A stretch of 64,000 bases of DNA from Aegilops tauschii subsp. strangulata (lineage: Eukaryota > Streptophyta > Magnoliopsida > Poales > Poaceae), in assembly GCF_002575655.3 (NCBI RefSeq), contig NC_053035.3, positions 92,033,322 to 92,097,321 of the forward strand, written 5' to 3'. Positions within the stretch are counted from its first letter, which is position 1, and every line of letters starts with the position of its first letter. This document shows, piece by piece, positions 36,345-47,298 of this stretch. The notes beneath the pieces are model-generated. The model was given only the letters and a program-made list of their open reading frames with translations, was not told the origin of the DNA and did not search any database. The position numbers and the translations under genes are program-made.

Positions 36345-39300
36345 AGGTTTGGATTCGAACCAGCTACAGGAGCACGTCTCTCTTTTTTCTAAAACTCAGC
36401 AATGTCTCTTTACTGGTACACTAGCTTGTTCTGTACGCCTTCTCAAGTCTTTGATTCCTCCACCTGACATCTGGGACCCACCGGAAGGGCCTCTGTATTT
36501 CGCAAAAAAAATGTGCCCCCCGCTGACAGGTCGAACCCACCAGCTATCTTCGCACGCAAGGAAGTGCCTCCTTATTACGCACAAAAAAATGAATACTCCC
36601 CCTGCCAGCTGGAACCCAGCATGGTGGGAGGCTGACTTGTGGGCCTACCAAGTTGACTGGGATGGAGGGCTTTGTCAACTTAGTCACTATGAACGATTCT
36701 AGCTCCAGTTACCGTAGGATGTTCATCCAACGGCAGTAGTGCTTCTTCAACCTCTAGTCTTCTTGCTCCAGCCGCCCAAACCAGCGCCGGTCGTGCCGCG
36801 TGCTCCTGCATCCCGTGGCCGGCTGTGATGTCGCGGAGGCCTCACCGCCCCCTACTACTCCCACCGCTCGCCAGGCCATCCCTCTACTCACCCACACCCC
36901 CTGTTATTCTGCGGCGACGGTAGCCTCACACCGCAACCGAACCAGTGAACCCTCGTACTCCTCTCCGCGTGGGCATCCACTGCCACGTCTTTTCCGGCTC
37001 CGCGTCGTCCCCTTCCTAGGCCTCGCCGCCGTCCACCGCCTTGGTGCTCTCGGCGCGGCGTGGTCAATGTGGTCAACGACCGACTTCTATCGGATGAGTA
37101 CTATACGTGGAGAGGCTGACAGCTGGGTCCATGGCCGCAGCTGGGTCCACGGCCACAGCCTAGTTTTTTTGTGATTTGCCAAGTAAGTCGCTTTGTCAGG
37201 CCTGTTGGGCTGCAAATCTTTCAAGACGAGGAGAACTTCATTTGGCTGGCCGATAAAATGGCCTATCAGTAATGAGAAATGGGTTGTACATTTTTAAAAC
37301 ACATCAAACCGGCAATTAGTTTCAAATTTCTTTTTTCATTTCGAGATTTTAAATTGCATTGAGTTTTATGCGTGGACAATTTGTTGGATTTTATATTGAG
37401 ATACATTTATTTTTAAAATCAGTTTGAATATGACTCGAAATTTCGGGATTAAGAACAGTTCGGACCGCACCGAAATATGCAAAATTTCGTATAATTTTTT
37501 AACCGTGGCTACAATATGGGCTGTAATGCTAACAAAAAGAATATGGGCTCCAAAAAAACCTTAAGAATTAGCAAATGGGCTGTAAATTATTAGAAATAAT
37601 GGCAGATGGGATGTATGATGTTTTCCACAGATTTGAGGCTTTCCTAAAAAAAGGTTGACGCACAAGCAGTGACTGTTGGATGTCCATCCAACGGCCGTCG
37701 TGCTTCTTCAATCTCTGCTCTTCCTGTTCCAGCCGCTCAAACAAGCGCCGGCGGGACTGCCTGCTCTCTCCTCCCCGCGGCCGGCTGTGCTGCTGCGCAG
37801 GCCTCATCGCCCCACCGTACTCCCATCGCTGGCCTAGCCATCCCTCTACTCACCCACACCTGCTGTTATTCTCCGGCGACGGCAGACGAACCAGTAAACC
37901 CTCGTACAATCGTACTCCCCTCCGCGTGGGAAACAACTGCCAACTCTTCCCTGCCTTCATGTCATTCCCTTCCTAGGCCTCACTGTCGTCCACCGCCCTG
38001 GTGCTCTCGGCGCGGCCTGGTCAATGTGGTCAACGACCGACATGCATATGAAGTGGACTGTACGTGGAGAGGCTGACAACTGGGTCCACGGCCGCACGCA
38101 AGGAAATTCCTCCTTATTACGCGCAAAATAATGATTCCTCCACCTGACATCTGGGACCCACCGAAAGGGCCTCTGTATTTCGTGAAAAAACGTTACCGCC
38201 GCTGACAGCTTGGACCCACCAGCTATATCTTCGCACGCAAGGAAGTGCCTCCTTATTACGCACAAAAAAAATGAATACTCCCCCTGCTAGCTGGGACCCA
38301 GTATAGTGGCAGGCTGACTTGTGGGCCTACTAAGTTGACAGGGACGGAGGGCTTTGTCAACTTAGTCAATATGCACGATTCTAGCTCTAGTGACCATACG
38401 ATGTCCATCCAACGGCCGTAGTGCTTCTTCAACCTCTGGTCTTCTTGCTCCAGCCGCCCAAACCAGCGTCGGTCGTGCCTCGTGCTCCTACCTCCCGTGG
38501 CCGGCTGCGATGCGGCGGAGGCCTCACCGCCCCCTACTACTCCCACCGCTGGCCAGGCCATCCCTCTACTCACCCACACCCCCTGTTATTCTGCGGCGAC
38601 GGCAGCCTCACACCGCAGCGAACCAGTGAACCCTCGTACTCCTCTCCGCGTGGGCATCCACTGCCGCGTCTTCCCCGGCTCCGCGTCATCCCCTTCCTAG
38701 GCCTCACCGTCGTCCACCGCCCTGGTGCTCTCGGCACGGCGTGGTCAATGTGGTCAAGGAACGACTTCCATCAGAAGAGTACTGTACATGGAGAGGCTGA
38801 CAGCTGGGTCCACGGCAGCCGCAAGGAAGTGCCTCCTTATTACGTGGAAAATAATTATTCCTCCACCTAACAGCAGGGACCCACCAGACGGGCCACCGTA
38901 TTTGGCGAAAAAATGTTTCCCCCCTGACTGTTGGGACCCATCAGATGGGCCAACGTATTTCGTGAAAAAATGTTCCCCCCGCTGTCAGCTCGGACCCACC
39001 GGAGGTGCCTCCTTATTACGCACAAAAAAATGAATACTCCCCCTGCTAGTTGGGACCCACCTTGGTGGGAGGCTGACTTGTGGGCCTACTAAGTTGACGG
39101 GGACGGAGTGCTTTGTCAACTTAGTCAATATGAACGATTCTAGCTCCAGTGACCGTACGATGTCCATCCAACGGCCGTAGTGCTTCTTCAACCTCTGGTC
39201 TTCTTGCTCTAGCCGCCCAAAGCAGCGCCGGTCGTGCCGCATGCTCCTGCCTCCCGTGGCCGGCTGTGCTGCCGCGGAGGACTCACCGCCCCCTACTATT

Positions 39301-39780
39301 CCCACCGCTGGCCAGGCCCTGCGGCAATGGCAGCCTCACACCGCAGCCGAACCAGTGAACCCTCGTACTCCTCTCCGCGCGGGCTTCCACTGTCGTGTCT
39401 TCCCCGGCTCCGTGTCATCCCCTTCCTAGGCCTCGCCGTCGTCTACCGCCTTGGTGCTCTCGGCGCGGCGTGGTCAACGTGGTCAAGGAACGGCTTCCAT
39501 CGGACGTGGACTGTACATGGAGAGGCTGACAGCTGGGTCCACGGCCGCAGCAAGGAAGTGCCTCCTTATTACACGCAAGATAATTATTCCTCCACCTGAT
39601 AGCGGGGACCCACCGGACGGGCCACCGTATTTCATGAAAAAAACATTTCCCCTGACTGCCGGGACCCACCAGCTACATCTTCGCACGCAAGGAAGTACGT
39701 TCAGGCAAAAAAACGATTCGCCCTCTGACTGCTGGGACCCACCAGCTACATCTTTGCACGCAACGAAGTGCCTGACAGTC
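36345..39780. repeat. Tandem array of ~720-760-bp units in CACTA subterminal region
   Basis: The landmark ATGTCCATCCAACGGC recurs at about 36720, 37677, 38399 and 39156, followed each time by a TAGTGCTTCTTCAACCTCT-like word. The landmark CCTCCTTATTACGC also recurs. Units also carry the phrases GGGACCCACC and CAAGGAAGTGCCTC. A non-repeated ~480-bp AT-rich block (37160-37640) separates units 1 and 2. The many open frames here repeat from unit to unit and are not genes. Confidence 0.8.
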
Positions 39781-40080
39781 GGGACCCACCTGGTCGAAGC
39801 GTACGTAGCGTTGTCATTCTGGTCGCGAACGTGTACGTACATACTGGTCGATGTAGAGGCGTGCACGTGTCGTAGTAGAGGTGCGCACGTAGCATGTACA
39901 CGTACGTACAACGGCCAGTGTGCAAGAAAGAAAATACGGCCACGTACGTACATACGGGCAGGGTCTCGAACGCCTACTCGCGCATACGTACGGCCAGGGC
40001 TCGTGTACATGGCTCGGTCGGAACGGAGAAACAGCGTCGTCGTCGTGTTCATGGGGAGCCAACCGGCTGGGTCGGAACGG
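39780..40080. repeat. CGTACGTA-rich block
   Basis: About ten copies of ACGTAC or CGTACGT words in 300 bp are mixed with GGTCGGAACGG. The words are self-complementary and could serve as clustered binding sites for a transposase-like protein. Confidence 0.55.
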
Positions 40081-40400
40081 AATGCATCGTCGTGTTCATC
40101 GGGAGGGCTTGGACGGAACAGCCGATGGAAACGAGGCCTGGCGTACCATAGAAAGGAGGAAACGGCCTTGTGTTCGACCGGCCACGTTCGAAACGGGATC
40201 CTGTTCATCGGGAGGGGTCTGGCGTACCGCAAAACGGAGGAAACGGACCTCCTACGATCGAAACGGGGGTCCTGTTGATCGGGAGGGGTGTGGCGTACCA
40301 CAAAACAGAGGAAACAGACTTGTGTTGGAGCGCTACGGTTGAAACGGGGGTCCTGTTCATCAGGAGGGGTGTGGCATACCGCAAAACGGGACTCCACGGG
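40080..40400. repeat. Direct repeats of ~75 bp
   Basis: The word GAAACGGGGGTCCTGTTCAT, followed by GGGAGGGGTNTGGCGTACC-type sequence and CAAAACGGAGGAAACGGAC-like tails, occurs three times, plus a partial copy near 40090. Confidence 0.75.
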
Positions 40401-40820
40401 ATACTGTTCATCTCCACCGTCGACCCCCTCTAGCCTCCACGGGCTACTGTTCATCCACCGTCGACCTCCTCCAGCCTCCACCTGCGACTGTTCATCCACG
40501 GGCTCTTGTTCATCCAGCCTCCACCGCCCGCTACTCCACCGGCTACTGTTCAACCAGCCCTCTCCACGGGCTCCTGTTCAACCACCCTTCCACGGGCTAC
40601 TGTTCATCCAGCCCTCCACCGTCTACTGTTCATCCTGCCCTCCACGGGGTGGTCTTGTTCATCCTGCCCTCCACGGGGTCCTGTTCATCCATCCCCAACC
40701 GGCTCGATCGATCGGGGTCCTGTTCATCCAGAGGCAACACCACGGGGTCCTGTTCATCCACCCCCACCGGGAACTGTTCATCCAAACCCCCCCAGCAACG
40801 CTCACTGTTCGTCCACATGC
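40400..40820. repeat. Cluster of ~14 CTGTTCATCCA-type words
   Basis: The 11-base word CTGTTCATCCA or a one-base variant occurs every 20-40 bp from 40407 to 40810, all in the same direction, with GC-rich spacers such as CCTCCACGGG. Such short subterminal repeats are the usual transposase-binding arrays near CACTA ends. Confidence 0.75.
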
Positions 40821-41299
40821 AGCATCGATCAGCTTCAGTTAGCAGCAGTAGTGAAGGAATCGCTCGATCGGGTTCAGTTAACAGCCATCGATCGATCGCT
40901 CGGGTTTAGTAACGCGTAGCCAGCAGTGCAATCGCTTGGGTTCAGTTAGAGCCCAACGCCTCGCTCGCGTTCAGTTAGAGCCCAACGCCTCGCACCCCAC
41001 GCGCGTGCGTGTACGAGAGAAACGCGCATCGCTCGGCCCCGACCACCCACCCTAACCGGGAACACCCCGATTTTTTCCTCGCCCTCCCTTCTACCACGGT
41101 TTTTTCTGTCATGGACGGCCCAAAGAATGTCATGCAGCTGCGTCTCCGGCCCGCCCAGGACGAAAAGCCCATTTTCTATCATGATTTTTTGTCATAGAAG
41201 TAGGACCCCACCACATCTATGATGATACCGGGTTTTGTCACAATTATCGTCATATAAGTGTCATAAGTATGACAGAAAAAAATTTCGTTCAGCCCAAAA

Positions 41300-41327
41300 T
41301 GTCACGGATGTGTCTTTTTTTGTAGTG
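41300..41327 (-). repeat. CACTA terminal inverted repeat (right end)
   Basis: On the minus strand the end reads CACTACAAAAAAAGACACAT. It is preceded inside the element by AT-rich sequence with repeated TCATAGAAGT and GTCATAAG words. Confidence 0.8.
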
Positions 41328-41900
41328 GGACCGGGGACATGAGGGGAATTTACCAGGGCTGGAATTCTGGCCGCCAGATATTTCAACTCGAAACGCGGAG
41401 GCTCGACTGGTTGGGGTTGGCTAATGTGCGTACCACACACGCCGCCAGAAGGACACGAGCCCATTTTTTTAGGATCAACACGAGCCAAGGTCAGGCTGGT
41501 ACGCCGTTGGGTCCTACCATTCGAGAATACGAAAGGATCCCTCAAAAAAGAATATAAAAGGAATCTTTTAAATTGCCGAATGAATCTATGTGTATTACAA
41601 TGCCCGTATTTTCCTTGCAAATAGTAATCTCAACGTGGTAATTGATTTATGACGAGTTCTTGAATTAGAGTGAGTTTGTGATATAGTGATCTCAACGTGG
41701 ATTTCACATTTCATGCTATCCCTAGTAAGTTTTTCATTGCAAATTCAAATTAAAAAGATGAACGGTTTTGTGGTGAGAAAACTTTGTATGTATCAAGCAT
41801 ACGACCACACACACACACACACACACGAACACAACAGCAATCCAATAAGTATAGTGCGTCTATTTTTCCAAACCATGCATGTATGACACGAATTCAAAAA
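41328..41900. other. Intergenic stretch with (AC)n run
   Basis: No gene is recognised. A short (AC)n microsatellite occupies about 41805-41826. Confidence 0.6.
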
Positions 41901-41902
41901 TA

Positions 41903-42175
41903 CCCCTTCCGCTCCTAAATATTACTCCCTTCGTCCGGAAATACTTATCGGAGGAATGGATGTATCTAGACATATCTTAGTTCTAGATACATTCATTTTT
42001 ATCCATTTCTTCGACAAGTATTTCCGGACGGAGGGAGTAGTCTTTTAGAGATTTCAACAAGTGACTACATACGGAGCAAAATGAGTGAATCTACACTCTA
42101 AAATATGTCTATATACATCCGTATGTGGCAGTCCATTTGAAATCTCTAAAAATACTAATATTTAGGAACGAAGGG
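41903..42175. mobile_element. Outer Stowaway-like MITE
   Basis: The left end CCCCTTCCGCTCCTAAATAT and the right end ATATTTAGGAACGAAGGG are inverse-complementary. The TA target duplication is at 41901-41902 and 42176-42177. An inner palindrome, ACATACGGA...CCGTATGTGG, is also visible. A second MITE has inserted at 41925. Confidence 0.85.
41925..42037. mobile_element. Stowaway-like MITE nested in the previous one
   Basis: The 113-bp element starts CTCCCTTCGTCCGGAAATAC and ends with its inverse GTATTTCCGGACGGAGGGAG. It is flanked by TA (41923-41924 and 42038-42039). The arms match for about 45 bp each, so it folds into a hairpin. Confidence 0.92.
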
Positions 42176-42399
42176 TAAAATGTAAGACACACATGGTCCT
42201 CAATTCAATATTGAAAATGAACAGGAAACTGAAACATGAATATTAAGTCTAGTACTACAGTACATGCAAATGTTGTGTTTAGGCGGAGCTATGTTGATTG
42301 TCGGAGGTTAACCCCTCGACCCTAGATAAAATTGTGAAGCTCTGTTTATGATTGTTTAGATTATATTTGTCCCCACCCTCCCAAACACCGATTGGTTGT

Positions 42400-43345
42400 G
42401 CACCCCCTCCTCTCCGGGAGAATATCATGTGCCCCCACACCTTAGATGCTATATGCTGATACGAGTTGCTTGGAGCTTGTTGATCTGAGATATAGCAGCT
42501 CACAGGATGTCTTAATATTTTTACAGGAAATCTTAATGAGTTTGAGAATTGCACACAATTTGTACAAAAACTACTCAGATGCCCTTGGATCCCATATCCA
42601 ACGACCTTGAAGCTCGTATCACCGTAGCATCTAAGATGAAGGAGAACATCATATTCTCCTGTATGTAAGAATATCATGTGCTACCACACCTTAGATGCTT
42701 TGGTGATACAAGCTATTCGGAGCCGTTGGATTTGTGACCCAACAACTCCTCGGTGGTTCGAATGTTTTTTGCAGAAAAGCCCCCAAAGAGTTCGGCCACT
42801 GCTTACAAGCACAAAGACTGCTCAGATGCCATTGGATCTCAGATCAAATGACCTCGAAGCTCGTATCACCGTACCATCCAAGCTGCGAGAGCACCTGATG
42901 TTTCCTCGCACGGGAGAATATGAGGTGCTCCCGCACCGTAGATTCTATGGTGATACGAGTTCACAGAGATCTGATGGCTCATAGTAGGAGGTTTGAATGT
43001 TTTTGCAATATACGCCTGAGAGAGTTTGGGAATTGCGCAGAAAGTACAAGTACTACGCATGTGGCATCTGATCACAGATCATACGACCTAGATGCTTGTA
43101 TCACCGTAGCGGCTAATTAAGCTACGGGGAGCACCTAATATGAGCAACGGGGAGCTGTTGGATCTAAGATGCAGCGGCACACACGAGGCCTGAATGTTTT
43201 ATTTGCAAAAAAACCTTGGAGAGTTTGGAAATTGCGCATAATTACAAAGACTACTCCCAAGCCATTGGATCTTAGTTCCAACGATGTAAAAACTCATATC
43301 ACCATAGCATCTAAGCTGCGGGGTGGATGTGATATTCTATGCCGC
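42400..43345. repeat. Degenerate ~200-250-bp tandem repeat, four units
   Basis: The landmark CTCGTATCACCGTAGCATC or a close variant recurs near 42612, 42859, 43094 and 43291. In each unit the sequence runs GGGAGAATAT..., CCGTTGGAT..., TTTGCA...GAGTTTGG.AATTGCGC..., then the landmark. Short open frames on both strands are shared from unit to unit and are not genes. Confidence 0.75.
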
Positions 43346-44577
43346 TGTCATTTTTGTTCGTAAACTTGCAAAATACGTGTAACTCGTGCCCTTACTTGTC
43401 TAACCGCGCAAAATGTTTGTTCAAAAAAACCATCTTACACTGAAATATCGGAACAACACATGGCGGTCCCACTTGTCATTGATCAAATTTGGACCTAGAA
43501 CTAACAAATCTGAAAGACGAGATTCGAATTGGCAACCTGGACTACAAAGCGTAAGTCGATAGCCTGAAACAACAACGGTTGTTGGCTTTCTCCCATAACT
43601 TGATTTTATACAGTATTACATTGAGTAGAGTAGAGGGAGTGCCTCGTCAACACGTGCATGACCTTTGACTCACTTACTAGTGGGTCCTAGGTCTGCGATC
43701 TCTCTCTCCTCTCCACCGTCTAACCTTTAGACGCACAGGCACACACGAAGAGCGGCGCTAGCTTGCTGTGGTATTATTATAACTAAAAAAACATGGAAAA
43801 TAGAAGAATCGCCTGGAACAAGAGATGTTGTGGCTGGTCGAGACGGAGCTAACCACACATATCCTCTATGCCACGTTAGCATGATGAAGTTGTGTGGCTA
43901 GTGGAGTGTTTTCGACCGACTGGCTGGGTCCCGAGGTCGAACCATAGGTACTACTATGTCTGATACAGTATATTTTTACACGCACATTTTTCCTCCGTGC
44001 CGAGACGTGGCATACCCTACCGTGCGGTTTCGGGGTCCTCCCTGGTGGTGCACACATATATTCTTCCTTGCTGAGACGTGGGACGCCCTACCGCGCATTT
44101 TCTGGGTCCTCCTCGGTCGTAGCGCCGAAGCAAGTAAATGAGTCGTCAAATCACGAAAGACCACCTTTCCCGCCGAGTACATCAGTGAAGCACGGTGGCT
44201 AGCTAGTTGGGCTAGTGCGATCGATTAGCTAGGCCACCGCCACATTTGTTTTTTCACCCCTTTTTTTATCTCCTTGCCGGCAGGTAAATTTAAATATCCA
44301 CTGCGGCGTTGCTCTAGTCTTTGGGTGTGGCAGGCGTGGTAGGATTTTTAATTTTTTGATTGACGGGAGCAGGCGCGGCAGCAATTAGTCACGATGACTC
44401 CGCGTGTAAAACCCACTGCTCCCTGATGTGAGAAGTCGTCGACTGGTGTTTTCCCATGGTGAAAACCAAAAGATTCCCCGCTCCTCGGCTGGATCCCTCC
44501 GCCTTCCCGTAGATTGCATTGCCTTTCAGCCATTTTGCCCCCTTTGCTTCCTCTCCCCATTGCTTCTACCTGGTGCC
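43346..44577. other. Upstream region of coiled-coil pseudogene, with leader copy C
   Basis: No gene is recognised. The segment at 43990-44190 has two similar GAGACGTGGNACNCCCTACCG blocks and an AAATCACGAAAG...CCTTTCCCGCC block resembling the dispersed leader-like repeats. The stretch ends in a C/T-rich region before the ATG at 44578. Confidence 0.45.
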
Positions 44578-45363
44578 ATGGCGGCGTAGCAGATCACGGA
44601 GTCTAAGGTGAGGCACCTGACACAGGAGCTCCAGGCCAAGGATGCGGAGCTCAGGGCCAAGAACGTGGAGCTCCGTGAGCTCAAGGAGGAGAGGAGTGCC
44701 CTGCTCCTCCGTTATGTGCGGGAGTTCACGGAGCTTCAAAAGCGGCAGCCGTCCAGCACAAAGATGCTCGAGGCGTCGGCGGTGTTGCTGCAGAAAGCGG
44801 GAGATAGGATAGGCGGTCAGGGGAGCCGGCTGGAGCGCGAGCGGGCCGATCGTGACGAGGTCCAGGATCGCCTCAGCCACTTGGTGGACCAAGTTGCCAC
44901 ACACGTGTTACGGCTGCGCGATGCCTACCGTCGTGCCAGGGCGACCATGCCGGCCGTCGGGCTAAACCCGTTCGACCACCCCGTCGACTTTAATGAGCTA
45001 CAGCTTCCTGACCTGGTCTCCTTCTTCACCTATATCTCTGAGGAGTTGAGCCGTCTTCATGTGATGGTGGGGGCGGAGCTGGACAAGGAGGGGTTGCGGG
45101 CTGTCGCCGCCATTGTCAGGCGAATCCTCTCAGGGCTCCGTCACCGGTATCCATTCGTGCCATTGGACGCCGTCTTTGAAAAGTTGGCTCCTATCGACCG
45201 GAGCGGGCTCTGCGGGCGGTTGCACCCTCCATCACCAATGTCGTGCGCCTCGAGAAGTAGAGGGACTTCGGTGGTGTTAGGCGTCCTCTGCATGGGCATG
45301 TCCATGTCTCGGCGCAACAGGACCGTTGGATCAAACTCAGATAGTGCAGATCAGTCACTGTAG
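44578..45363 (+). pseudogene. Broken coiled-coil protein gene
   Basis: The ATG at 44578 is followed by TAG as codon 4 (44587-44589), after which the same frame stays open for about 250 codons. Residues 10-60 are a strong heptad-like coiled coil rich in Glu, Lys, Leu and Arg (QELQAKDAELRAKNVELREL). A second charged helical region follows around 90-125. Beyond about 45200 the frame looks shifted: an alternative frame reads RALRAVAPS and then hits TAG, whereas the listed frame runs into Ser/Arg-rich sequence. No known family was recognised. With an early stop and a probable indel, an intact protein is unlikely. Confidence 0.55.
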
Positions 45364-45779
45364 CACAAAGCGTGTGGGTGTGTTTGGTTGCATTCTCATC
45401 TCAATATAATTGTTCCCTCTTCGTGTATTTGTGTTAACCTACTAGTGTGGACTCATGTACCCTTCATGCATTCTGCCAAACACCCGAAAGTGGGTCGAGA
45501 AGGGAAGTTTTGCTCCCATCCCGTGCACCCTTCATACACCCTGCCTAACACTGAGTCGTGCTTCATATGGTTCATGTTTCGTGGAGTACTGTAGCACCGT
45601 ACTCTCCGTGCGTTGTAGACCTAGTTCTGTTAGCATTGATCTCACCGTTCATTCTTGATCGGATAGTCGAAAAAGCGGTACTATGTTACATTACTGTTCA
45701 TATAGTTGACGTGCGCACAACATCATTTGTTACCGTCATATCTTACTACACTAGCAACAAGATTATGCAGTACTGACGT

Positions 45780-46270
45780 ATGAACCACTGCACATGCCTA
45801 GTAGTAGGAGCACTATGTATGTTCAAATGGCTACCGTGTTTCGCACTCCTTCGTCGTAAGAGTGGAAACGCTTGCTGTAATCATCTTTTTCTTCAGAAAA
45901 ATAGTGGACACGCTCTACCGTGCGGATCCTCCTCGACGGTCGTCGGGAACCTTGCTACTCACTTTCACCGACGTGTGGGACAGCCAGCATTGGGGTCCAC
46001 CAGCCATGCACTAAATTACTCCGTAGTAGAGTGCCCAACTGCACGGTAGACTACCCCGATCGAAGCGCCGCAGTAATGCCCAATGAGCCATCAAATCACA
46101 AAACCCCCTCCTTTCCAGCTGTAAGTTGGACGGACGAAGCAACCATCATTTCACTCTTCTCTCTCAGCTTCCTCTCTACCCAACTCGCTTCTCCCCCATC
46201 TTGTTCCTCATTTCTTCAAGAAAACCCCGACCTGCTTCTGCCATTGTTCTTCTCTCCCAAAGAAGGAAAT
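45780..46270 (+). repeat. Leader-like dispersed sequence, copy D
   Basis: The blocks CTTCGTCGTAAGAGTGGAA, TTTCACCGACGTGTGGGA, AAATCACAAAACCCCCTCC and GACGAAGCAACCATCATTTC align in order with 23915-24170, about 22 kb away. It sits directly upstream of the gene at 46411. Confidence 0.55.
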
Positions 46271-46410
46271 GTGAGTGCATCAATGGTGTTGATTCTGGCC
46301 AAGGCCCGGTCTTGCAACCCCGAGACTAATCCTATAACTCCCTCTCTGTTCTTCTTTTGGGTTTGTGATTATGGTTTCTTTTCTTTTATTTCCATTTGAC
46401 TGTTTCTTGA

Positions 46411-47264
46411 TGGACGCTGGAGCACCGGCCGAAGAGATGTCTATGGCTCTGGCCAAAACCATCGAGGCTCATGGTACGAAGAAGCGCAAGCACCCCCCCC
46501 CCCCGCCCCGAGACTATAGCAGACAAGCTCAAAGCCATCGCCCTGTCCAAGCCCCCCTCTCCGGGATCCCTCATTAAGCAAGTCCAGGTAATATCTCTTC
46601 TTGACGATCTTTTTGTTGATCTTGATCGTGTTTTTTCATCTAACACGCGGTACTAGTACTAGTAGTACAACTTTCTGGGTGATCTTGCATGTGATTTTTG
46701 TGTGCCAAATGACGGTTCTAAATTCCTCTTTTGACCAAAACATGCGAGAGGTTGACACTGATTTCTTATAGATTACTTTCAACTACTTTATGAACATCAA
46801 TGCTACCTTTGAAGAGGGTATATTTGCCTCAGTAACTTGTGTTATGGATATTGCAAGTGATCCCTCTGCTCTCATGCCTTTAAAGACATGTTCTAGTGTC
46901 TTTGTTCACTCATTTCTGTGCGTATATGTAGTCATATATGGAGTAAAATATCGGAAATCATCTTATATTTCTGAACGGAGGTAGTAATAAAATAGTTGGT
47001 TTCTGTTTGAATTAGAACCAGGTCCGCGGTGGAGATGAAGTTCTCAAAGTCATGCCGTGTGAACTGGAAGGCTTGAGGATGAGTTATACTGCTAAACTAT
47101 CCAGCTGCTGTGTCCTTGTCGCCACGTGTCCTGAACTAGTGTTTTCCTATAGCATTGTTGTCAGACGTGTTCTCAAGGTTGTACTTGACCACAACAATTT
47201 CCTGGCTGTGCCTTTGATTACGAAGGGTGTGGTTCTTGTAAAGCTTCCCGACAAATCTGATGCG
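46411..47264 (+). pseudogene. 5' part of an unrecognised host gene, cut by copia insertion in an intron
   Basis: Exon 1 starts at ATG 46411 (MDAGAPAEEMSMALAKTIEA), has a basic KKRKH patch, then a run of 12 C bases where the frame must shift by one to continue as ETIADKLKAIALSKPPSPG. It ends at CAG|GTAATA near 46588. Exon 2 (about 47031-47264) follows an AG acceptor in phase and encodes a hydrophobic, Val-rich segment ending KLPDKSDA at a clean GTATGT donor. The copia LTR begins 35 bp into the next intron, at 47299. Later exons, if kept, lie beyond the window. The family is unknown. The frame shift in the C-run could be a sequencing error. Confidence 0.5.
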
Positions 47265-47298
47265 GTATGTCTTCATCGTCATGTTTATGAGTGGAAAG

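Larger units (their letters stand above)
31000..41327 (+). mobile_element. CACTA (En/Spm-type) transposon; left end unresolved
   Basis: Evidence for one element is a TNP2-type transposase (31520-35037), a second convergent gene, long tandem arrays of GC-rich subterminal-type repeats (36345-40820), and the terminus TTTTTTTGTAGTG ending at 41327, which is a CACTA end seen from outside. No matching plus-strand CACTACAAAAAAA terminus was found upstream, so the start given is only a guess. The left end may be truncated or diverged, or the transposase and the right terminus may belong to different copies. Confidence 0.6.

Noticed and set aside
39451..40553. 275-codon plus and 356-codon minus frames near 40 kb
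   Set aside because: Both cross the CGTACGT block and the 75-bp and 11-base repeat arrays. The open length follows from repeat phase and GC content, and no domain is visible.
43866..44182. Short frames on both strands around two GAGACGTGG blocks
   Set aside because: They are part of diverged leader-like repeats, under 70 codons and without conserved features.
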